DNA from: Flavivirga aquimarina
Lineage (GTDB): Bacteria > Bacteroidota > Bacteroidia > Flavobacteriales > Flavobacteriaceae
Length of the DNA: 64,000 bases
Reading direction: 5' to 3'
NCBI RefSeq assembly: GCF_030540835.1
Contig: NZ_JAUOEK010000184.1
Location: forward strand, 490,071-554,070
The position numbers and the translations under genes were made by a program. This document shows, piece after piece, positions 17,102 through 26,500 of the stretch (positions are counted from its first letter, which is position 1; every line of letters begins with the position of its first letter). The notes below the pieces were generated by a model, which saw only the letters and a list, made by a program, of their open reading frames with translations, was not told where the DNA came from and made no database searches.

Positions 17102-17833
17102 TTAACCGAATTGTTGTTCTAATTTAATAGCTTCAGGGAACAAAATGTTATTTTCTAAATGAATATGTAAATGCAAGTCTTTTTCAAATTCCTCTAACAT
17201 AGCATACGTTACTCTATAGGTATTACAAGCATCTGCTGGTGGCGTATAGTTGTTTGTCAATTTTGCTATCTCTCTAAAACGCACCCCTTCATTATCATGC
17301 TCATCCTTCATCATAGCTATTGGGTTTTCAACTGTTCCAAAATGGGGTGCCTCTACAGCAGATTTAGCTATGGTTGCATTAATCATTTTTTTAATAAACG
17401 GAAACAGAATTAATTCCTCTTTTTTCATATGAGCTGCTAACTCTCCTGCTGAGGCCTTAAAATGCTCATTAATTTTTAACAATTCAGGATGTCTTTCTCC
17501 ATGTACTTTACACAGTTTGTTTAAAAACTGAAGTAATACTGGTATTTTTTCTTCTACATAACGATGGTGCTTTTTCTCAATATAATCAACCAACAAATCC
17601 GGAGGCCATGATTTATAATCTATACTTTCACCCGTAGTAGCACTTACAGCGCTCTGAAGTTTATCTAATAATTCAGATGTGTTTATGCCATTTTTATTAC
17701 ACACTTCTTCCACTGTTCTATCCCCACGACAACAAAAATCGATACCGTAATTACTAAAAACAGCAGCAGTTCTAAAATCTTCGGCAACAAATTGTCCGAT
17801 TTGTTTTTGTAAATCTTTAAGTATTGTTTCCAT
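17102..17833 (-). CDS. ric: RIC-type di-iron protein, repair of Fe-S clusters
   Basis: 243 residues. The N-terminal ScdA_N (DUF542) domain has the FCCRG motif (Cys34, Cys35) and the hemerythrin-like domain follows. Di-iron ligands are visible in EKKHHRYVEEK, HMKKEELILFPF, MKDEHDNEG and LHLHIHLENNILFPEA. The family (YtfE/ScdA/RIC) repairs Fe-S clusters damaged by nitric oxide or oxidants, which fits its location between the nos cluster and an Rrf2 regulator. A palindrome GGATAATTTTATCC lies 18 bp upstream of the start, suggesting control by the neighbouring Rrf2 protein. Confidence 0.95.
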   Translation of the reverse strand: METILKDLQKQIGQFVAEDFRTAAVFSNYGIDFCCRGDRTVEEVCNKNGINTSELLDKLQSAVSATTGESIDYKSWPPDLLVDYIEKKHHRYVEEKIPVLLQFLNKLCKVHGERHPELLKINEHFKASAGELAAHMKKEELILFPFIKKMINATIAKSAVEAPHFGTVENPIAMMKDEHDNEGVRFREIAKLTNNYTPPADACNTYRVTYAMLEEFEKDLHLHIHLENNILFPEAIKLEQQFG

Positions 17834-17850
17834 AATAATTATTTTAATTC

Positions 17851-17864
17851 GGATAATTTTATCC
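17851..17864. promoter_or_regulatory. Operator candidate upstream of ric
   Basis: GGATAATTTTATCC has perfect GGATAA/TTATCC arms around TT in the 51-bp gap between the Rrf2 gene and ric. A matching site (GGACAAATTTATCC) lies upstream of the Rrf2 gene itself. Confidence 0.6.
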
Positions 17865-17884
17865 TATTTGTGTTTAAATTTTTT

Positions 17885-18319
17885 TTACACTTTCAAAAAT
17901 GAAGTCCCTGACTTAATGTCAAGAGCTAATTCTTCTAAGTTTGTATCTTCTAACATCAATTTTAATTCTTCTCTAACACCAATAAACTTATGGTGAACAG
18001 GACAAGGGTGATTCTCATTACATGTATGAAGTCCTAATCCACAACGACTGTAAATAGCATCTCCATCAATAGCATTTACTATATGTGATAATTTTATTGA
18101 AGAAATTAAAGTATTATCTATTTCGAAACCTCCATGCGCTCCTTTTATAGAATTAATAACATCATGTCTTACTAAATCCTGAAGAATCTTAGCTGTAAAT
18201 GCTTCGGGAGAATTTATCTCTTTAGCAATGGCTTTAAGACTAACACGAACACCTTTATAAGAGCTAAGCGCAATAAAAATAGACGCTTTAATACCATATT
18301 CGCAAGCTTTAGAAAACAT
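17885..18319 (-). CDS. Rrf2-family regulator, NsrR-like
   Basis: 144 residues. The winged HTH (1-70) has the wing KGAHGGFEI. Cys93, Cys100 and Cys106 (C-x6-C-x5-C) are candidate Fe-S ligands. Location directly upstream of ric on the same strand, 51 bp apart, and beside the nos cluster suggests a nitric-oxide sensor acting as a repressor. Its promoter is TTG-N20-TATTTTTG on the minus strand, and the GGACAAATTTATCC palindrome covers the -33 element, as expected for autoregulation. Confidence 0.88.
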   Translation of the reverse strand: MFSKACEYGIKASIFIALSSYKGVRVSLKAIAKEINSPEAFTAKILQDLVRHDVINSIKGAHGGFEIDNTLISSIKLSHIVNAIDGDAIYSRCGLGLHTCNENHPCPVHHKFIGVREELKLMLEDTNLEELALDIKSGTSFLKV

Positions 18320-18338
18320 ATACCTTATAATTTCTATA

Positions 18339-18377
18339 CAAAAATAAGTGATTTTATTAATTAGGACAAATTTATCC
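18339..18377 (-). promoter_or_regulatory. Promoter and overlapping operator of the second Rrf2 gene
   Basis: On the minus strand the -7 box TATTTTTG (18346-18339) is preceded 20 bp upstream by TTG (18369-18367). The TTG is part of GGACAAATTTATCC (18364-18377), so a bound dimer would block the -33 region. Confidence 0.6.
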
Positions 18378-18428
18378 GAAATAAAAAGTTTTAAGTACTC
18401 CCTTTATTTCTTAAGAAACGCTTTTCAA

Positions 18429-18776
18429 TTAAAATTTATTTCTAAACCATACTTTTTGCCACTCACGTTTAAGAATTAAAAAAGATACTTCTTCCGAGAG
18501 TTTTAAGAGATCATCGCCATGCAATGCTTTAACTTGTTTTTCGGGAACATCAATGATATAAAGCAGATTTAAATATTCGGTAAACTTTTCCTGAATCAAT
18601 TTATAAACCGTCTCGTGAAGTAACAGTTTTAAACTAGAAGGCAGAACTTCTTCATGAAAACCTAAATCGACGTTGGCTAAAAGAAAATCCTTATTAAGTT
18701 GAAGAATTAATTTTTTATATAAATCTAATTGATTGGCTTCTTCTATTAGAGTTTCGAAAGTTGTTGGTAATTGCAT
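18429..18776 (-). CDS. Conserved hypothetical protein coupled to prenyl synthase
   Basis: 115 residues, helical, with no signal peptide or membrane span, ending KREWQKVWFRNKF. I do not recognise a named domain. Its ATG overlaps the stop of the prenyl synthase gene by one base (TAATG), so the two are translationally coupled. A shared role in isoprenoid metabolism is only a guess from this coupling. Confidence 0.75.
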   Translation of the reverse strand: MQLPTTFETLIEEANQLDLYKKLILQLNKDFLLANVDLGFHEEVLPSSLKLLLHETVYKLIQEKFTEYLNLLYIIDVPEKQVKALHGDDLLKLSEEVSFLILKREWQKVWFRNKF

Positions 18777-19750
18777 TATACGTTCCTATTCATTAAGCTT
18801 TTACCAAAATCACGTAACAATATTTTTTTCTCCTTAGAAATATCTAAAGATTCTAAAACTAAAAAAGATTTATTAGTATAATTTTTAATTTCTTTTTGGG
18901 TAGCATCAGAAGCTCCCGAACTATTAAAAATTTCCTTTACAGTGCTAATTTTAGTATCGTTATCCTTAAGTACTGAATTAAATAAACTCTTTAGTTTAAG
19001 CTGATTTTCTTCATTAGAAAATTCTAATGCTTTTAAATATAGATAGGTTTTTTTGTTTTCAATAATATCGCCTCCAACCTGTTTACCAAATGTCTCTGGG
19101 TTACCAAAAGCATCTAAATAATCGTCTTGTAATTGGAAAGCAATACCTAAATTTCGTCCAAATTCATAAATACTATTTTGATCTGCTTCTGATGCCTTAG
19201 CAACAATAGCTCCCATTTTCATAGCTGCTCCCACTAAAACAGCCGTTTTATATTCAATCATTTTTAAATATTCCGGTACAGTTACATCGTTTCGGGTTTC
19301 AAAATCAACATCATATTGCTGCCCTTCACAAACCTCTATAGCGGTTTTACTAAACAGTTTTGCTAAAGAGTGAAATGTATTAGCATCATAGTTTTCGAAT
19401 AGCTGATATGCCATAATTAACATCGCATCGCCTGAAAGGATACCTGTATTAATATCCCATTTTTCATGTACAGTTTCTTCACCCCGGCGTAACGGCGCAT
19501 CATCCATAATATCATCATGAACCAACGAGAAATTATGAAAAACCTCAATACTTAAGGCAGCGTCTAATCCCTTTTTATAATCGCTATTAAAAATTTCGGC
19601 AGCCATTAAAGTTAAAACCGGTCTTAACCGTTTCCCTCCCAAACCCAGAATATATTGAATAGGTTCATACAAGTTTTTAGGCTCTTTTAATACCGAATAT
19701 TTTTCTAAATAAGCAACAAATTCTTCTTGATATTTTTCTATTGAAAGCAT
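18776..19750 (-). CDS. Polyprenyl diphosphate synthase (trans-isoprenyl, GGPP-like)
   Basis: 324 residues. It adds isopentenyl diphosphate units to an allylic substrate. The first aspartate-rich motif is DDIMD (79-83) followed by RRG, and the second is DDYLD (209-213). Phe74 lies five residues before the first motif and there is no two-residue insertion in that motif. This pattern is known from type I GGPP synthases and would restrict chain length, so a C20 product is more likely than a long quinone tail. The gene is divergent from the TetR gene. Confidence 0.9.
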   Translation of the reverse strand: MLSIEKYQEEFVAYLEKYSVLKEPKNLYEPIQYILGLGGKRLRPVLTLMAAEIFNSDYKKGLDAALSIEVFHNFSLVHDDIMDDAPLRRGEETVHEKWDINTGILSGDAMLIMAYQLFENYDANTFHSLAKLFSKTAIEVCEGQQYDVDFETRNDVTVPEYLKMIEYKTAVLVGAAMKMGAIVAKASEADQNSIYEFGRNLGIAFQLQDDYLDAFGNPETFGKQVGGDIIENKKTYLYLKALEFSNEENQLKLKSLFNSVLKDNDTKISTVKEIFNSSGASDATQKEIKNYTNKSFLVLESLDISKEKKILLRDFGKSLMNRNV

Positions 19751-19823
19751 TCAGCAAAAATAAAGCAAATAGTATTATTAAAAAGTATGTATGTAAATTA
19801 TATGTTAAAAAACAATAAAACTT

Positions 19824-19865
19824 TGGAAACTTTTTTTGTTTTTAAAGTTTCCAGTCATATATTTG
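19824..19865 (+). promoter_or_regulatory. TetR-operon promoter with overlapping operator
   Basis: TTG (19836-19838), a 19-bp spacer, then TATATTTG (19858-19865) match the Bacteroidota sigma factor consensus. The inverted repeat TGGAAACTTT (19824-19833) and AAAGTTTCCA (19844-19853) surrounds the -33 element, the classic place for a TetR-type operator. Transcription would start only a few bases before the ATG at 19875. Confidence 0.75.
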
Positions 19866-19874
19866 CACCCGATT

Positions 19875-20480
19875 ATGAGAGAAAAGATTATACATAAAGC
19901 AGCAGAATTATTTCTAACGCTAGGTTTTAAAAGTGTTACAATGGACGACATTGCTCAGGAAATGGGTATTTCTAAAAAGACCATTTACGTTCATTTTGCT
20001 AACAAAACTAAATTGGTAGAAGCAGTAACCTTTGAATTATTTGGAACCATTTGCGATGGTATTGACACCATATGTAGAGCCTCAAACAACCCTATTGAAG
20101 AATTGTACGACATTAAAATGTTTGTGATGCATCACTTAAAAAATCAAAAGTCATCGCCTCAATTCCAGTTAAAAAAATATTACCCACAAATATATGATGC
20201 GCTAAAAATAAAGCAATTTGAAAAGATGCACGATTCGGTTAAAGATAGCCTTCAAAAAGGTGTTGATACTGAATTATTCAGATCTAATATTAATGTGGAT
20301 TTTATATCCAGAATGTACTTTAATGGAATGACCGGTATAAAAGATGATTCCATTTTTCCTAAGGAAATTTACACCATGGATTACTTAATGGAAAGCTATT
20401 TAGAATATCATTTAAGAGCCATCGTTACCGATAAAGGCTTTGAAATATTAAATAAATTTATAACATCAAATCAATCATAA
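19875..20480 (+). CDS. TetR-family transcriptional regulator of RND efflux operon
   Basis: 201 residues from the ATG at 19875. A longer frame beginning at 19836 is rejected because it starts in the promoter between the -33 and -7 boxes. The N-terminal HTH (about 5-50) has MDDIAQEMGISKKTIYVHFANKTKLV. The rest is an all-helical ligand/dimer domain. It heads an operon with TolC, adaptor and RND pump genes, with only 2 bp to the TolC gene, so it is the likely local repressor of efflux. Confidence 0.92.
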   Translation: MREKIIHKAAELFLTLGFKSVTMDDIAQEMGISKKTIYVHFANKTKLVEAVTFELFGTICDGIDTICRASNNPIEELYDIKMFVMHHLKNQKSSPQFQLKKYYPQIYDALKIKQFEKMHDSVKDSLQKGVDTELFRSNINVDFISRMYFNGMTGIKDDSIFPKEIYTMDYLMESYLEYHLRAIVTDKGFEILNKFITSNQS

Positions 20481-20482
20481 AA

Positions 20483-21802
20483 ATGAAAAACAAACTAATT
20501 TTAATATTTAGTTTATTATACTCTATAGTCATGTTTTCTCAAGAAGACACCAAAAGTTTTTCTTTACAAGAAGCCATAGACTTTGCATTAGAAAATAATA
20601 GAACTGCAAAAAATGCTACACGAGATATTAAAGCAGCCGAAAAACAAAAATGGGAAACCACCACAATTGGTTTACCTCAAATAAGCGGAAAAATTGATTA
20701 TCAAAATAATATAAAACAACAATTTGACGCTATAGATTTTGACCAAGATGGTGTTATAGATTTTGGAGCTAAACAATCTGTTACACCTTCAATACGAATG
20801 GATCAATTACTTTTTGACGGGTCTTATTTAGTTGGGTTGCAGTCTGCAAAAGTATTCCTGGAAATTTCTAAAAACGCCAAAGAAAAAACCGATTTAGAGA
20901 TTAGAAAAGCCGTTATTAATGCATATGGCAATGTTTTACTCGCTGAGGAAAGTGTTAAGATTTTAGAACGCAACATAGCTGTCTTAAAGAAAAACCTTAA
21001 CGAAACTACAAAGATTTATGAAAATGGTTTAGAAGAAGAGGAAAGTGTAGAACAGTTACAAATTACATTATCTGGGGTTGAAAGTAATTTAAGCAATACA
21101 TCACGCTTAAAAACTTTAGCTTATCAAATGTTGAATATTACTTTAGGTACAGATATAAATTCTAAAACTGTACTAACTGATAATTTAGAAAGTTTAACAA
21201 CTCAAAACATTACTTTTGATCTTCTTAATGCTGAAGATAAGGTTGAAAACAATATAGATTTTAAAATTGCAGAAAACGATAAAATTTCTAAAGAACTTCT
21301 TTTAAAATTAGAAAAAAGCAAAGCTCTACCAACATTAAGTGCTTTTGCAAACGCTTCATATGTTGGAAATAATCAAAATTTTAGATTTTTAGATAGTAAC
21401 CAAATTTGGGCAGGAACTGCAGCTTTTGGAGTTAGTATGAATATCCCGATTTTTAGTTCAGGTAAAAGAAGCGCGTCAACACAACGTGCCAGAATTAACC
21501 TTGAAAAAGCCAAAGAGGACCTAACAGAAACGCAGCAAAAATTGAAACTTCAAATAGCATCTGCTAAAAGCGATTATCAATTTGCTATTGAAGATTACGA
21601 CAACAAAAAACAAAATTTAAATCTGGCTGAACGTATCGAACAGAAAAATCAAACTAAGTTTTTTGAAGGTATTGCTTCAAGTTTCGAGTTAAGACAAGCG
21701 CAAACACAATTGTACAGTTCTCAACAAGAATTTTTACAAGCCATGCTTGATGTTATAAACAAAAAGGCTGAATTAGAAACCGTATTAAATAAAGTTGATT
21801 AG
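20483..21802 (+). CDS. TolC-family outer-membrane efflux channel
   Basis: 439 residues with a signal peptide (1-20, ending VMFSQ). Two OEP repeats of long helices with short barrel strands follow, for example QEAIDFALENNRTAKNA near the N-terminus and FELRQAQTQLYSSQQEFLQAMLDVINKKAELETVLNK at the end. It forms the outer-membrane exit of the tripartite pump encoded by the same operon. Confidence 0.93.
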   Translation: MKNKLILIFSLLYSIVMFSQEDTKSFSLQEAIDFALENNRTAKNATRDIKAAEKQKWETTTIGLPQISGKIDYQNNIKQQFDAIDFDQDGVIDFGAKQSVTPSIRMDQLLFDGSYLVGLQSAKVFLEISKNAKEKTDLEIRKAVINAYGNVLLAEESVKILERNIAVLKKNLNETTKIYENGLEEEESVEQLQITLSGVESNLSNTSRLKTLAYQMLNITLGTDINSKTVLTDNLESLTTQNITFDLLNAEDKVENNIDFKIAENDKISKELLLKLEKSKALPTLSAFANASYVGNNQNFRFLDSNQIWAGTAAFGVSMNIPIFSSGKRSASTQRARINLEKAKEDLTETQQKLKLQIASAKSDYQFAIEDYDNKKQNLNLAERIEQKNQTKFFEGIASSFELRQAQTQLYSSQQEFLQAMLDVINKKAELETVLNKVD

Positions 21803-21832
21803 TTTATTGTTTAAAGTTTAAAAAAATTAAAG

Positions 21833-22186
21833 ATGAAAACATTTTCTTTCGAAAAATTATCCGTTTGGCAAAAATCAAGAAAATTAGCTGTTAAAACATA
21901 TAAATTAACAAAGTTATTCCCTGACGATGAACGCTTTGGATTAATTAGTCAAATGAGAAGGTGTGCTGTTTCAATTTCATCAAACATAGCAGAAGGAACT
22001 GGAAGGCATTCAGCAAAAGACAAAGCAAGATTTACAGAAATTGCCTTTAGTTCAGCATTAGAGCTTTTAAACCAAATAATAATCTCTAATGATTTAGAGC
22101 TTCTTTCGAATGAGGCGTATAAAAACGTGAGACAAGATATTTCAGAAATAACCGCTATGCTTGATGGCCTATATAAATCAAAATAA
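21833..22186 (+). CDS. Four-helix-bundle protein of the 23S rRNA intervening-sequence family
   Basis: 117 residues. The family signature is clear: FEKLSVWQKSRKLAV, LISQMRRCAVSISSNIAEG and a final long helix ISEITAMLDGLYKSK. Members were first seen encoded in intervening sequences of 23S rRNA genes and are also dispersed through Bacteroidota chromosomes. The gene lies between the TolC and adaptor genes, 30 bp after the former and 38 bp before the latter, an odd place for it. No function is established. Confidence 0.9.
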   Translation: MKTFSFEKLSVWQKSRKLAVKTYKLTKLFPDDERFGLISQMRRCAVSISSNIAEGTGRHSAKDKARFTEIAFSSALELLNQIIISNDLELLSNEAYKNVRQDISEITAMLDGLYKSK

Positions 22187-22224
22187 ACTCATAAACAAAA
22201 TCAACCTATTAAACTCAATTAAAA

Positions 22225-23394
22225 ATGAAAAATATATATTCACTAGTAATCGTAACACTACTTTTAACTTCTTGTGGGAGCGATAAAAAAATGTCTGTTG
22301 AAGATATTATAGCTTCTGGAAATTTAGAGCAAATAAGACAAAAGAAAACGGAGTTAGATGCTTCTGCTCAGGAAATTTCTTCACAATTAAGACAATTAGA
22401 ATTAGAAATTAAAAAACTGGATCCACAGGAAAGAATTCCTTTAATAACAACCTTTGCTGCTAAAGAAGCTATTTTCAATCACTTTGTAGAATTGCAAGGA
22501 AATGTAAGCACAAAGAAAAACCTTGTAATATATCCGGAGTATTCTGGAACCTTAGCAAGAGTTTACGTTAAAGAAGGACAGAAAGTAGTTAAAGGACAAA
22601 TGCTAGCAAAAATTGATGATGGGGGATTAAGCCAGCAAGTAGCACAACTACAAATTCAAGCTGAGTTAGCAAAAACAACTTTTGAGCGTCAAGAACGCTT
22701 ATGGAATCAGAAAATTGGTAGTGAAATTCAGTATTTACAAGCTAAATCTACCTATGAAGCACAACAAAGAGCGGTTAATCAATTACAACAACAAGTTGGA
22801 AAAACAGTTGTTCGCGCCCCTTTTTCTGGTACTATAGACGATGTGATTTCAGAGCAAGGAAGTGTTGTAGCTCCTGGCCAATCTCAGCTTTTTAGAATTG
22901 TAAATCTTCAAGACATGTACATTGAATCTGATGTACCGGAGCGTTATATTTCTAATATAACACCTGGAAAAAATGTGCAAGTAGAATTTCCAGTACTAGG
23001 AAAAAAGATGGATGCTGAAATTCGTCAAGCTGGAAACTTTATAAATCCAGCCAACCGAACCTTTAAAATTGAAGTAGCTGTTTCAAATAAAGACAAGTCT
23101 ATTAAACCTAATTTAACAGCGAAGCTTAAGATTAATGATTATACAAATGAAAAAGCCATACTAATACCACAAAGTATTATTTCAGAAAATGCAGAAGGTG
23201 ATCAATATGTATATACTGTGACCGACAAAGTTGAAAATAAAGCAAAAGCGAAACGTGTTATCATCACAACAGGAAAAACACAAGGTGATGACATTGAAGT
23301 TCTTTCTGGTTTAGCAAATGGAAGTGAGATTATTGATGAAGGTGCTAGAAGTGTTAAAGATGGACAAGATATAAAAATACTTGTTGTAGAATAA
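22225..23394 (+). CDS. RND efflux periplasmic adaptor lipoprotein
   Basis: 389 residues. The lipobox LLLTSCGS anchors it to the inner membrane. A coiled-coil hairpin, the lipoyl/barrel-sandwich halves (KKNLVIYPEYSGTLARVYVKEGQKV and GKTVVRAPFSGTIDDVISEQGSVV) and a beta-barrel domain follow in order, typical of the MFP/HlyD family. It links the TolC channel to the RND pump downstream. Confidence 0.94.
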   Translation: MKNIYSLVIVTLLLTSCGSDKKMSVEDIIASGNLEQIRQKKTELDASAQEISSQLRQLELEIKKLDPQERIPLITTFAAKEAIFNHFVELQGNVSTKKNLVIYPEYSGTLARVYVKEGQKVVKGQMLAKIDDGGLSQQVAQLQIQAELAKTTFERQERLWNQKIGSEIQYLQAKSTYEAQQRAVNQLQQQVGKTVVRAPFSGTIDDVISEQGSVVAPGQSQLFRIVNLQDMYIESDVPERYISNITPGKNVQVEFPVLGKKMDAEIRQAGNFINPANRTFKIEVAVSNKDKSIKPNLTAKLKINDYTNEKAILIPQSIISENAEGDQYVYTVTDKVENKAKAKRVIITTGKTQGDDIEVLSGLANGSEIIDEGARSVKDGQDIKILVVE

Positions 23395-23396
23395 AC

Positions 23397-23502
23397 TTGT
23401 CATTCCTGCGACATGTGCTGAACTTGTTTCAGTAAAGCAGGAATCCATTTTATTAAAATTCAGTTTCTAAATATAAGATTCCTGCCTTCGCAGGAATGAC
23501 AA
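23397..23502. repeat. 106-bp palindromic element with 15-bp terminal inverted repeats (family C copy 2)
   Basis: The outer arms TTGTCATTCCTGCGA (23397-23411) and TCGCAGGAATGACAA (23488-23502) are perfect inverted repeats. Within it, 23402-23445 matches 12807-12850 with one mismatch. It contains no frame and fills the gap between the adaptor and pump genes, supplying a spurious in-frame ATG at 23496. It has the form of a small non-autonomous or REP-type element. Confidence 0.8.
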
Positions 23503-23516
23503 AAAATAAAGAACTA

Positions 23517-26500
23517 ATGAGTAAAAATAAAAAACAAAAGAATGTAGATAAGGAGTTTGGTTTATCATCATGGGCCATTAATAATAAAACAACCATGTAT
23601 GTTTTAATTCTTTTAATCTTGTTTCTTGGAGCTGGTGCTTATTTTAGTATGCCAAGAGAGAATTTCCCAGAAATTAAGGAAACCAAAATCTATATTAGTT
23701 CTGTGTATCCAGGAAATACCGCCGAGGATATTGAAAAACTAATAACCGACCCTATTGAGGACAAACTTAAGACAGTTAGTAATGTTATTGAAATCACCTC
23801 AACATCTCAAGAAGATTATTCTATTATTATTGTAGAATTCGATGAGAATATTACGGTTGAAGCTGCGAAACAAAAAGTAAAGGATGAAGTCGACTCTGAA
23901 ACCTCTGGTGAAGATTGGCCAACATTTAACGGCGCTAAAGTAGAGCCCAATATTTTCGATTTAAGTATGTCTGAGGAAATTCCAATCCTCAATATTAATA
24001 TTTCCGGAGATTATCCAGTTGATAAATTAAAGGAATACGGAGAATATCTAGAAGACGAAATTGAAAGCCTACAAGAAATTAAGCAAGTTGATATTCGTGG
24101 GGCTCAAGAAAAAGAAGTAGAAGTAGCTGTAGACATTTATAAAATGATGGCTGCTCAGGTTAGTTTTCAAGACATTATCAATACCATTAGCAATGAAAAC
24201 ATGACCATGTCTGCAGGTAATTTAATTACAAGCGGACAAAGACGTACCATTAGAATTATTGGTGAAATTGACGAACCTGATGAGCTTGAAAACTTTGTAG
24301 TAAAGTCTGAAAAAGAGAATCCTATTTATTTAAAAGATATTGCTCAAGTTTCCTTTAAAGATGAGGACAAAACGACTTACGCAAGAGAATTTGGAGCACC
24401 TGTTGTCATGCTAGATGTTAAGAAACGGGCAGGAAAAAACATGGTAGCTGCGGCAGAACAAATAGACGTTATTATTAAAGATGCTATTGATAATGTATTT
24501 CCTCCAGACTTAATAGTTACCGTAGCAAACGATCAATCTTCAAAAACCATTGGACAAGTTGATGATCTGGTAAACAATATCATCTTTGGTATCATTCTCG
24601 TGGTTACTGTTTTAATGTTCTTTTTAGGGTTTAAAAATGCCTTGTTTGTTGGGTTTGCAATCCCAATGTCTATGTTTATGTCGCTTATGATTTTAAACAT
24701 GTTGGGGTATACCATGAATACCATGATTCTTTTCGGGCTTATTATGGGACTTGGAATGTTGGTTGATAATGGTATTGTCGTTGTAGAAAACGTGTATCGC
24801 TTAATGAGTGAAGAAGGTATGAGTCGCATAGAAGCGGCTAAAAAAGGGATTGGCGAAATCGCATTTCCTATTATTATATCTACAGCAACCACAGTCGCTG
24901 CCTTTATTCCCTTAGGGTTATGGCCTGGCGTTATGGGACAATTTATGATTTATTTCCCAATTACCCTGTCAGTTGTATTAGGTTCCTCTTTGTTTGTGGC
25001 TATCTTCTTTAACTCTGTTATGGTATCTCAGTTTATGACTACCGAGGATAAAGACATGCCTTTAAAAAACATTATCAAAATCTCCGCTATAGTTGGGGGT
25101 ATTGGCTTACTCATCATGCTTATTGGTGGAAGCTATAGAGGTTTGGGAACCTTAATGATCGTAACTGTTATTTTATTATGGTTATATCGTTTATTTCTAA
25201 GAGGTTGGGCTAACGGATTTCAAAATAATATATTACCTAAGTGGGAACGTTTTTATGAAAAATCACTTCGTGCTGCATTAAGTGGAAGAAAACCAGCATT
25301 TATTGCCATCGGAACATTTGTTCTACTCATCATAGCCTTTATGGGGTTTGGAGCATCTGTTGGAAGTCAACGTACCAAAGTTGAATTTTTCCCAGATAAT
25401 ACACCAAACCAAATTATAGTATATATAGAATATCCCGAAGGAACAGATATTAAAAAAACCAATGCTATTACAAAAGATATTGAAGAGCGTGTTTATAAAA
25501 TTATAAACGAAGAAGCTTATATGCATGGTGATTTTAATTTCTTGACAGAAAGTGCCGTATCTCAAGTTGGAGCAGGTGCCGGAAATCCACAAACAGATGG
25601 AGGCTCGCAAGCAGAAATGCCACATCGTGGTAAAATAACGGCGACCATGCGTGAATATAAATATAGAGATGGTGCCGATAGTAATGTCCTTCTTAAAAAA
25701 GTACAGGAAAACTTAAAAGATATTTATCCCGGTGTTGCTATTTCCGTTGAAAAAGATGCTGTTGGACCTCCGGCAGGTTACCCTATAAACCTTGAGTTAG
25801 AAGGAAACGACTATTCAGAACTTATAGCAACTGCTGAAAAAATGCGTGATTATATTAATTCGAAAAATATTCAAGGTATTGACGAATTAAAAATCGACGT
25901 AAATAAATCGAAACCATCTATGCAGGTTCAGGTGGACAGAAAAAAAGCAGGTGAATTAGGCGTAACCTCTGGACAAGTAGGGCAACAATTGCGTAATGCT
26001 ATCTTTGGAGCTAAAGCTGGTATTTATAAAGAAGATGGTGAAGATTATGATATTTATGTGCGTTTTAATGAAGAAAACAGGTATAATACCAGTGCTATTT
26101 TCAACCAGAAAATAACATTTAGAGACCCTGCCAGCGGACAAATAAAAGAAATTCCTGTTTCCACCGTTGCTAAACAAAATAACACCTCTGGATTTAGTGC
26201 TATAAAACATAGAGATGTAAGACGTGTGGTAACCTTATACTCTGCTTTAGCACCTGGGTTTACTGATGCCGGAGCTATTGTATCGCAAATTCAAAATGAG
26301 ATGCAAGGTTTCACAGAAAAACCTGCAACGGTTAAAGTTGATTATACCGGACAAATAGAGGAGCAAAACAAACAAATGGCCTTCTTAATGGGAGCGTTCT
26401 TTACAGGTTTAGGTTTAATTTTCTTTATTCTTATTTTCCAGTTTAACTCCGTATCTAAACCAGGTATCATTATGCTTGCTATTTTCCTGAGTTTAATTGG

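Noticed and set aside
19836..19874. Longer N-terminus for the TetR protein
   Set aside because: The segment falls between the -33 and -7 boxes of its own promoter, so it cannot be in the message.
24533..24892. Open frame of 119 codons opposite the RND pump gene
   Set aside because: It is antisense to hydrophobic pump segments and has no features of its own.
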